Part shown: positions 55,855 through 64,000 of the stretch, piece after piece
Numbering within the stretch: the first letter of the stretch is position 1
How the letters are laid out: each line of letters begins with the position of its first letter
Assembly: GCA_034770075.1 (NCBI GenBank)
Contig: JAVJAP010000347.1
Coordinates: forward strand, 62,001 to 126,000
Source: Aralia elata
Taxonomy: Eukaryota > Streptophyta > Magnoliopsida > Apiales > Araliaceae
Direction of reading: 5' to 3'
Length of the DNA: 64,000 nt
The notes under the pieces: model-generated
Seen by the model: the letters and a program-made list of their open reading frames with translations, nothing else
Databases searched by the model: none
Told to the model about the DNA's origin: nothing
Position numbers and translations under genes: made by a program

Positions 55855-56338
55855 TCAATCCGGCTCAATCGCAAAATTGACCATTGCATGCCGCCTCGCT
55901 GTTCTTTCTTTGATTTGCATGGCATGCATGCCTGGTTGGTGACCCCCAAACTTAATTTCAATTAATGGCACAAAGAAGCTTTCCCCGCCCACTTCATCCA
56001 TTGGTAGTGATGTAACATTTGAGGGCTTCGCTTTAGTAGGAGTCATTGTATCAAAATCACCTAGTTTGTTCTTTTTAGATAAGTGCCCAATTGCGAACGT
56101 TGACAAACTAGGTGCTTCTTCTTCCGTTGTGTCAATGATAAGATTGGGGCATTGGGGCTTGACAAGCACAACGGGCTCTTCTTCTTTCTTCTTTTCCTCG
56201 GCCCACCATTGTTCCAAGTTTATGTTAGCTCTCATGTCAAAAGGAGCTTTGCCGACGACATGACTACCAATTGGGCATGGTTTTACCAAACTGACTAGAT
56301 TCTTGAATTTTGCTGGCGAAGGCACTTGGGGCACTAAT
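55855..56338 (-). CDS. unrecognised ORF of element B, 5' truncated
   Basis: About 160 residues, open at its 5' end where the copia LTR is inserted, so the true start is lost; no ATG is visible near the first residues (a GTG lies at 56334). The protein has a FKNLVSLVKPCPIG segment, then a charged EQWWAEEKKKEEE stretch and an acidic DTTEEEAPSL region, and ends RRHAMVNFAIEPD. No zinc knuckle, DTG/DSG, YVDD or integrase motif. Its position just upstream of the GGGAGGCAACCC block is where element A ends pol, but the sequence is unlike the integrase tail. It may be an element-specific accessory protein or a captured fragment. I do not recognise it. Confidence 0.45.
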
Positions 56339-58140
56339 TGTTAGGTTTGTACATAGCGCGAATATGCAATCAAATTACATAAATAGTGCGGAAGCGCGAT
56401 AAAATCAGATTTTAAAATTTTATACAAACCATCACCATGATCTTTCTTTATGCACAATTATTAATTAAACGAAAGAGATGGAGAATAAGAATTATACCCT
56501 TGTAGAATTCTAGCTTCCTCAGGTACAAGTTCACCTCCAATTCCTTCGCGTTCTCCTTGAATTCCACCGATTAAATTCCTTCCTTTGATCAACGTTAGCC
56601 ACCCAAGTGTTTGGCCTCTAGAAGTGATCCACCAAGGAATAATACTTGTTCAAGAAGATGGTGTTGGCAAAACCCTAGTTTCTATCTCTATAGAAACTGT
56701 AAGTACTCTCTACAATTCTTATGCAAGAGTGTGTAACCCTAATCTATGATAAGACTTCTCTTATTTATAGATGTAGGAAAACCCTTCCCTAAACTATTTA
56801 GGATTAGGGTTTCTATTCTAATTAAACTCCTTTAATTAAATTAAACTCCTAATCCAATTAGAAATTCATGTGAGAGTACTTCTATTAATTAATTCCCAAT
56901 CCCTATTAGGAATTAAATAATAGTAATAGTAATAATAATAATAATAAGACTCCTCTTATTAATTTATATTTAATATTTCTAAAATATTAAATAATAAATA
57001 TTAAGCTATTTAATTTATTCTATCTCCATAGACTAAATTAAATACACTTAACTTATTATTACAATTATGTCATTTACTTCTTAAATAAATATTTTCCTTT
57101 TGCGGTGTGACACTTTAGGTTCTCCATATTAAACCGGTTGTGAATAAATCAATTAGAACAATTCTAATCTTATTTAAATAAATAAATTAAAATATTTAAT
57201 TCATTTAAATAAATAATATTTATTCTACAATAAGGGTAAGCCCCCTTAGCGATCAACGACTTTCCAGATAATATAGATTTCAACATTAATCATAAAAGAA
57301 CCTTTCAGTGCATAGTTACCGTACAATTCAATCCTTCTACCATACAATGTCCCAATTAAATATAAGACATGGAATTACTGTCAAGTCTTATTTTATTTAA
57401 TTATATGTATTTCGATTCTCAAATGCACAACTCTAATTAATGCAAATTAGAAACTACTTTCTAATTTCATTCTGCTTTGGCCAAAGACTTCTGAGTCGTC
57501 ATTTATCGAATCACATAGGACATTCTCTCCTTTTACTAGAAGTGGTAGATTCTTTATTGATCATTCACCTATCTCCATGTATAACTTATTATACCCAATT
57601 ATACCCTTTGATATACCCTAAAGGTCTTAAAGGACATGTCAAAGTATAACTCATCATACACAAGATACTATGATGATCTCAAGTCCAAGGATCACTTGTA
57701 CTACTATCACTAGAGGAATTACTATTGACAGGCGAGTAAAACTCCATTAGGTATTCCTTAGCGAGCCACGTTCAGTGAACTTATTCTCTAATAAACACCT
57801 ACATACTTGCTTTAGTGTCTCCACACAAATGATTATGAGATCAATCATTCTCTTCATAAGAGCAAGCAACGTATGTACTAATCTATCCGGATTCACTAAT
57901 CCCCTTTTTAGTAATCCAACGATTAGGAACAATTTTAGTTTGTGAGCTATCTTGAATTTAGATCTCATTAGCATGATCACCATCATGATTCTAAAAACAT
58001 TGCTCAAAACTATGGGTTTATCACATTTAATATAACAGCACCATGTAGATAAAGTAAAATGCCTTTAACAAACGAATAAGATTACAAAGTATATGCTACA
58101 TCATATCAAATATGATTGGCTTGTGTGCATACTACTTTCA
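56339..58140 (-). repeat. copia 3' LTR, complete, 1802 bp
   Basis: TGTTAGGTTTG to GTGTGCATACTACTTTCA in plus coordinates. It belongs to the same family as 32789-34464 and includes the roughly 0.5-kb segment that the LTR at 25844-26964 has lost. It follows CTAAT in element B, the probable target copy; the partner copy is not in the window. A (TAA)n microsatellite near 56926-56948 varies between copies. Confidence 0.92.
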
Positions 58141-59862
58141 ATCTCCCACTTGCACTAAAGCCAATCGCCATGGTATCTAATACCCTTCTTCTCTAAGTGA
58201 CGATTATCCTGTTGTTGGATAAAGCTTCAGTAGATGGATATGCAATGCTGTTCTCGAGAGTCCACTATCTCTATAGTGACTTTTCTTCTTTCAATGATTT
58301 TACTAATCAAATGAAAGTGCCGCAACACATGTTTGAATCCAAGATGAGACTTAGGAACTATTCCTAGTTCTGTAATGAACTTTTCATCCAAACAATCAAC
58401 TTGCAGCTTCATTTACAGCTATATACTTTGTCTTTGTCATTAAACCAGCAACTCCTTGCTGTTTAGAACTTTTCCAATTCACTGCACCACCTTTCAAGGT
58501 AACGATTTACCTTAAAGTGGATTTGTTATCGTCTTGGTCAGTCTGAAAAAACTTGAGTCTGTTTAGCCCTCTAGTTTTAATTCGAACCTACCATGAATTA
58601 TGATTACATCTTCAATACCGGTTTAGTACTTAAAGATGTTTATCACTGTCTTACAGTGATTTTCTCTAGAATATGACTGATCAACATCAAGCCTAGTATA
58701 TTCATTGCATGCATGATAGTAACTCATGCGATCTCTCTTTTAATTGGGGACAATTTTAGAGAGATACACTCCACGGCTCATCATCATGAGACCTTTCTTG
58801 GAGTTTGCAATGCTAAACGCCTTTAGCATCGAATGAATATACGTTCATTGGGTCAAGCCGAACATCCTTTTAAATCTATCTATATAGATTTCTATCCCCA
58901 ATTTATAGGATGCTCCTCCCAAGTCATTCATGGAAGACTGTTTAGATAATTTTATCTTTACTGATTGTAGCATTGGTGTGTTATTCCTTCTCGGTAGTAT
59001 ATCAACATATAATACCAAGAATGTCACAGTGCTCCCACTTACCCTTTTGTACACACTAGGTTCATTCTCATTTTTGATAAAATCAAACTCTTTTGATTGT
59101 CTCATCAAAATGAATGTTCCATTTTTGAGAAGCTTGCTTCAATCCATAAATGGATCATTGTAGCTTAAAACACGATTTGCTTCAACCTTTGAAACAAATT
59201 CCTCTGGCTGTATCATACATACATTCTCCTCAAGTCTTCATTGAGGAAGGGTGTCTCCACATCCATTTTTGCCAGATTTCGTAATAAGCTGCAATCACAA
59301 GCAAAATCCAAATGGACTTAAGCATTACCCAGTAATAAGGTTTTATCACAGTCAACTCCTTGACTTTATTTGAAACCTTTTAAACATGTCTGGTCTTATA
59401 GGTCTCCACCTTGCCATTTGCTCCAGTCTTTCTCTTAAAGACCCATATTCACACTCTTGGCACTATGCCCTTTTGTGGAGTAACCAGAGTCTATACTTGG
59501 TTCTCATACATGGAGTCCATTTTGGATTTCATGGCCATCTGCCATTTCTCTGAGTGTCTTCTACTCATAGCCTCATTGTATATAACTGGATCATCATCCT
59601 CTATGATGCGTACCTCATCATCATCCTCTATGATGAATCCATACCTACCAGGTATCTTCGGTACTCTTCCAGATTTACGATTCGGTTATGGTACAATAGG
59701 TCTATCTACAGGTTCCTCGATTCGACTTAAAGTGCTTTGTGGTTCTTGAACTCCTTCAAGATCTTTTACCCTCCCACTAGCTCCTTCAATGATAAACACC
59801 TTTATCTAAGAAGGCAGCGTATAGGATTATAGTAATAATACCCTAAACTTACTTTAGGATAT
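58141..59862 (-). pseudogene. copia pol 3' part, heavily decayed
   Basis: Polypurine tract (minus AAGTGGGAGATTG), then RNase H and RT remnants that align with 26965-28840 base by base but with many indels. Recognisable pieces are FHLISKIIERRKVTIEIVDSR near 58260-58330 and FDFIKNENEPSVYKRVSGS with LVLYVDILP at 58845-59108, where the YVDD box has lost an Asp. Every frame is broken. It is cut at 59862 by the chromovirus LTR, inside a segment corresponding to about 28860. Confidence 0.88.
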
Positions 59863-60558
59863 TGTAACGACCGCGAATTTTGCATGGCTTTGTAATATAC
59901 GCTTACGATCATTATTTAATGAATGAATTTTTATTAATATTATTTTGTGTGATGTGCTTAAAGGTTATGTAATAATCTAGATTATGTATTTGCAATGATA
60001 TTAAGTGTTGTTATTTGATAGGACTTATTAAAATGTTTTCGGAGAAATACCGCTAAAATTCTATTCGCGGGTTACTATTCGCGTGGGCACTATTCGCCCC
60101 AAAAACGTCTTTTTCGTTTATTTCGACTTTTCTAATTTTCTCATGGTGTTAATGTAATTGATTAATAATCCAAGTGTTGGATTTTATTTTAGCCAAATTG
60201 GGAGTTAATTAGAAGCCCCAAATTGCTTAAGGGTGGCCCAAACCCATGATCCATGACCCACGACCCGACCCACGGCCCAACCCATGACCCATGAGGGAAA
60301 TGGGTTAAACCATCAGCTGAGCAATTGAATGAAGAAGAAGAACACGGATGAGAGGAGAAGGAACAAAGGAATGAGAACATTTTGGGTAGAGCAAATTCTT
60401 GCATTTGGGAGAGCAAAAGGGAGGAAGAACAATTGGGAGAATGGGAGGGGAGTTTCCCACACATGGGAGAGGCCAACTTCAGCTTCCCATACATGGGGAG
60501 CTGATCACACCAAGCATGCTTAACCCTTCCCTCCTCCAAGGAAGCTCAGTTCATCCCT

Positions 60559-60736
60559 CTATATATACTACCCCTTGCTTGCCTTCCATTCCTTTGCTCA
60601 TTGTTGCTAAGTTAGAATCCAGAAATTTAGAGAGAGTTGTGAGAGTTGGTGCACGGGTGGTTAGAAGGAAGAAGAAGAAGGGGTATAGCAGCTGGTTATC
60701 AATCCTATTTTCATCCTAGAAGTTGCTTCAAGAGGT
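60559..60736 (+). promoter_or_regulatory. LTR TATA box, leader exon and splice-donor candidate
   Basis: CTATATATACTACC at 60559-60572 is a strong plant-type TATA box. A start about 30 bases downstream would give a purine-rich leader (GAGAGAGTTG, GGAAGAAGAAGAAGGGG) of about 140 nt ending at AGAG/GTTAGT with GT at 60735-60736. U3 would then be only 0.7 kb of a 3.6-kb LTR. Confidence 0.55.
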
Positions 60737-61429
60737 TAGTGTTTTGGAACCAAACTCATTTCCATGGTTGCTTCAGTTTTGAGTTTTATATTGCTTGTTT
60801 ATGAGAGTATATGTTGCTGAAATTGTTTGGTTAGTTCATGAGTTGATATGAATGTGGTTAAACTCTTTAAAAGCCTTAATAATGATCAAGGAAAGTGGAA
60901 CAATGTTTGATAATCAAAACCTTTACATAAGGAATCAAGAATGGACATTAATGGACTGTTGGACAATTATGGACTGATTTGGACAATTTATGTACTTTGT
61001 TGTAAATATAGCTTTTGGTTGGTTATTTTGGTTTGTTAGATGGTAGAGAATTGTTTGCCATGTTCTTAGAGGCATGTGGGTAATGATTTCATTTGGAAAT
61101 CTGGACTAGAACATAATTAAACTCTACCCCAATGTGAGTTTGTAAGCCATGCCCACCAACTATTTGATTTATTGTCTAAGAGAATGATTTCTCTAAAGGT
61201 CATGAGAATTAATTTTGATTAATTGTTGAAATGGTGTTATATTGCTTAGTTTGGTAATGAAAGCATGTCATAAGTCATACAATCTTGTTATATGATAGCT
61301 AAGAAGCAAAGAGGAAGAATGTATTAGCCTAACTCTGAGTTTTGCTGAAATATAGTCGGATTAATCTCTTTGGAGCCATTATTTCGATTTATTAAAGTGT
61401 CTGTAAGATTATGAATCCATGGGGGTTTG

Positions 61430-61745
61430 GTAGTTCATGTTTTAAGCTTTCCGTAGCCTCCGAAACGGCCTAATTTCGACTTAAAATGAAGAAGTTATGA
61501 GGTTTTTTGTAATATAGCAAAAACAGAGCATGCTGGCAATTGGCACCTAGAGCACACTGCCGGTTAGCGCGTCCCGCGCCCACCATAAGGCTAAATGGGC
61601 GCTTCCCGCGCTAGAGCAACAGTTGGCTGGACAGCTTCGACCTACTTTAGTAAAACATACATAACTTTCTCATACGAACTCCAAATTGGATGATTCAAGA
61701 TGATCCGGAAAGCTAAGAAGTAGAACTACAACCTCCAATATTTAG
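61430..61745 (+). repeat. foldback module with GC-rich loop
   Basis: The left arm at 61420-61505 (GGTAGTTC, TTAAGCTTTCCGTAG, AATTTCGA, GAAGAAGTTATGAGG) is a clear imperfect reverse complement of the right arm at 61664-61736 (CATAACTTTCTCATACGAAC, CAAATTGG, CCGGAAAGCTAAGAAG, GAACTACAACC). The loop at 61540-61620 holds GCGCGTCCCGCGCCC and GGGCGCTTCCCGCGCTAG words. Confidence 0.75.
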
Positions 61746-63448
61746 AACTGTAATTTAATGTCTTGACAAATTTCTAAATTGGCCATTTTTAGGACTATTG
61801 TGCATTAGGAAGCAAAAAGAGGGCGTCGTACATGCACGTATGTAACGTGTAACGTTTCCAAAGCTAAAAATTATTGTTGTAAGTTCTAGAACTTGTACAT
61901 TATGGTTTATAATGACCTTTAGCTTTAATCAATGATGAACTAGACAAGTGTATGCACATGCTAAACTTATGTAAATGAGGCGTATTGGGCGTGCGTTGTA
62001 CAAACGCCGAAACATCGTATCAAGTGTGTGTAACCTTGTTTGATATTATGTTTCTAATTAGAATGTAATACTATAGAGTAATGTAGACTAATATTTGACA
62101 TCAATTATGTGGCTAATTGGTATGTGGATATGTACTTAAATGTGTAGGACTTTTGAAGGACGATTAACGTCGAGTTATTAGCAAGCGCTTAAGGCAAGTT
62201 CTTCTTTAACTCTTGTCTAACCCTTGTGTTGGGCAAGTTCTCTAACCCCATTCATTTACTATATTGAATGCAAGTTCCTTATCTTATACAAAAGACGTAT
62301 ATTGTGCAGATTTTCTAATTCTTGTTTAAGTTGATATTGCACAAATATTCTATATTTTCCTAAATCACACCAATGTGGTGTAATTGAGCAAGTTTTCTAA
62401 TCCTTGTCTAGTCCTCGTTCTAGGCGAGCTTATCAACTTCATTCGATTATATTCTTACGAATGCTATTTAATGTTCAAAGTTCATATTTACGCAATACAT
62501 ACATTATTGTGTGAATTCCATACTTATGCCAATCTTTCATATTTGCACAAGCGTTCAAGATATGTTATTGACATAAACTGTTAAAGCTTTTAAGTTCACC
62601 TTATGCATGAACTGTTTACGAAGAGTGTCAATGCCATTTGATTCGGCTAGACTAACGTCCATGACTTAGAAAGCTATCCAAACCAATTGTTTTGGTACGG
62701 ACTCTTTGCAGAGATGAACAACCCTCATAGTAGGGAAAAATATATTTTTAGTCGGGGAACCGACACGCGCGTAAGTAGAACGTTTGAGGCTTATGCATAA
62801 CGCCGGGTATTTTAGGCTGATCACCTATTGTACCTGTAACTGTTGTTTTGGAGTTAATAGTGTAATACTGTTAATTCTAAAAAAAAAAGGTAAGTGCCAT
62901 GGTGGCCACTCAGTGATTCCTGCAATTGACACAATTTGAAATCCTTGAATTCATTTGATATTCATCTAGTCCATAGTGACTCCTCAGTGATAGTAGAGAT
63001 TTGTATTAAAACTTGAGAAATCTTACTTTTGATTATGTATTATCCTTATTGTTATACTTGCTGGGCAAACTTGTTGCTCACCCTTGCTTTCCTTAAAACA
63101 TTTCAGTGGTTACCCATAGAGGCGAGAGCTCAGGAAAGGATAAAGGCAAAGGCAAAGCCACGAATTAGCTTTGTCACACTATGTTATGATTATGCTATGT
63201 TTTAAGACTCGTTTAGAAATTATGTATTAAGTTATGTCATGTATTCAGACTTATGTATTAGACCTTTTGTATTATGTTTATGTCTGGAATTTGTATTGGT
63301 ATCGAGACTTGGGACGAGAGTATTTATGTTATATCAATGTAAATATTTCTATTATTCCGCAAATAGTTATTAATAGTATGTGTATGAGTTGCATAGTGAT
63401 GCACTAAATTCGAGGTTAAAGTAACCCGGATTTGGGGGCGTCACAGGT

Positions 63449-63461
63449 TGGTATCAGAGCT
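63449..63461 (+). promoter_or_regulatory. primer-binding site (initiator Met-tRNA type)
   Basis: TGGTATCAGAGCT after the LTR end and GGT, exactly as in the minus-strand chromovirus at 20991-21003. The leader 63462-63679 is non-coding and ends in a pyrimidine-rich TTTTGTTTGTTTTGCC stretch and TTTGTAG. Confidence 0.93.
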
Positions 63462-63679
63462 ATAGGTTATAAACCTTAGGAAATGGAGAGTCCTTAGGCT
63501 ATAACCCTTGGAGAACATAGAGAAATAGAAAGCAATAAAACTCATGTAGAGTTTACGAGATATAGACTTCGATTAGAAAGTTAGTAGTGTCGTGAAATGT
63601 ATTTTCATTCCATGTAATGGATTTATATTTTGTTAAGAGATACTGATAGGTTTTGTTTGTTTTGCCTTGTGTTTGTAGT

Positions 63680-64000
63680 ATGCCAGAGATGGGCGAGCCA
63701 AGCAGAATTATGGAGGAAGAGCCACGTGACATCCATGTGGTGTTCGAGTCACCCCTTATAGTTGAGCCTATTACGGCAGTATCCCCAGCCGAAGCGGATT
63801 ATGTGATGGAGTCTGATCCGGAGGAAGACCCGGAGGAGGACTTCGAGGAAGACCCCATAGGCAGTGATTCCTTAGATGAGCCAGGAGAGGTGCCCCATGA
63901 TGGTACCACATATGAAGATGATCTGTTAGGGGAGTATGCTGATCGCATCATCGAGCTAGAGGATACAGTCCGAGAGTTGGAACAGGAAGCTCAGGGACGA
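63680..64000 (+). CDS. leader ORF upstream of gag, acidic and coiled-coil, partial
   Basis: ATG at 63680, open for 107 codons to the window edge. It starts MPEMGEPSRIMEEEPRD. The middle is strongly acidic (SDPEEDPEEDFEEDPIGSD near residues 45-63). The last 25 residues (YADRIIELEDTVRELEQE) show Leu/Ile heptads that predict the beginning of a coiled coil. TTTGTAG, an acceptor-like site with a T-rich tract before it, ends one base before the ATG, as in the ORF at 20494-20799. The two proteins share layout rather than obvious sequence. It is not recognisable as gag: no capsid block or zinc knuckle is seen, but the part outside the window could change that. Confidence 0.6.
   Translation, partial: MPEMGEPSRIMEEEPRDIHVVFESPLIVEPITAVSPAEADYVMESDPEEDPEEDFEEDPIGSDSLDEPGEVPHDGTTYEDDLLGEYADRIIELEDTVRELEQEAQGR

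Larger units (their letters stand above)
49112..56338 (-). mobile_element. Athila-like element B, LTR plus 3' internal part
   Basis: On the minus strand there is an unrecognised ORF (56338-55855), a long non-coding tail with GGGAGGCAACCC and G-tract blocks, a polypurine tract (GTTTGAGGGTATT) and an LTR ending TCGACCAACA at 49112. The LTR is split by a solo chromovirus LTR. The right edge at 56338 is the insertion point of a copia LTR. No pol remains in the window, so it could be a truncated full element or a non-autonomous derivative. Confidence 0.78.
59863..63445 (+). repeat. chromovirus 5' LTR, 3.58 kb
   Basis: TGTAACGACCGCG to GATTTGGGGGCGTCACA, followed at once by a primer site, so this is the 5' LTR of an element continuing beyond the window. 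The five bases before it are GATAT. It carries the clearest TATA box, a donor-like site, the foldback module and the CAAGTTCT array (62190-62410). Confidence 0.92.

Noticed and set aside
1..64000. Host protein-coding genes, tRNA or rRNA genes
   Set aside because: I found no intron-exon structure with host-like homology, no cloverleaf and no rRNA-like segment; all homology is to retroelements or the MITE.

Overview
The window looks like a retrotransposon-filled, probably heterochromatic stretch of a flowering-plant (eudicot) nuclear genome. I see no gene that I would call a host gene. Every coding stretch with recognisable homology is gag, protease, reverse transcriptase, RNase H, integrase or an accessory ORF of an LTR retrotransposon. 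The rest is LTR, untranslated retroelement leader or AT-rich spacer. The plant assignment rests on the lineages: Athila-like Ty3 elements with a second ORF 3' of pol, long-LTR chromoviruses of Tekay/Del type, Ty1/copia elements with 1.8-kb LTRs, and a Stowaway-type MITE. Species and family cannot be read from the sequence. All lineage names are from motif recognition, not from a search.

Layout: 1-4873, 3' part of Athila-like element C (+ strand; accessory ORF, then LTR). 4997-8553, a 3.6-kb solo chromovirus LTR with 5-bp target duplication. 8554-9231, spacer. 9232-9490, Stowaway MITE. 9666-11434, short-LTR copia fragment. 11435-25843, a recent Tekay-like chromovirus on the minus strand arranged LTR, internal, LTR, partial internal. 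25844-34464, a copia element on the minus strand (gag-pol broken by several single lesions). 34465-41322, a block of stacked chromovirus remnants ending in a 3.4-kb LTR. 41323-42020, two copia LTR pieces head to head. 42021-49111, Athila-like element A (minus). 49112-56338, Athila-like element B (minus), whose LTR holds another 3.1-kb solo chromovirus LTR. 56339-59862, a third copia copy (minus). 59863-64000, the 5' LTR, primer site and first ORF of a chromovirus running off the right edge.

Three patterns stand out. First, four chromovirus LTRs and one Athila-like LTR share a module in which an arm containing AAGTTATGG-like and CTTTCC-like motifs sits beside a cluster of GC-rich near-palindromes. 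In two LTRs the cluster is enclosed by imperfect inverted copies of the arm, so the RNA could fold into a large hairpin. Second, two different chromoviruses carry a small acidic/coiled-coil leader ORF before gag. Each ORF is preceded by a TTTGTAG splice-acceptor-like site, and a donor-like site lies about 3 kb upstream inside the LTR, just after a TATA box and a GA-rich leader. This suggests a long leader intron that spans the primer-binding site. Third, three Athila-like elements share an antisense-readable GCGTTTTACGC motif in the region 3' of their accessory ORF.

Most polyproteins carry nonsense or frameshift lesions. The elements visible here would need functions supplied by relatives elsewhere.
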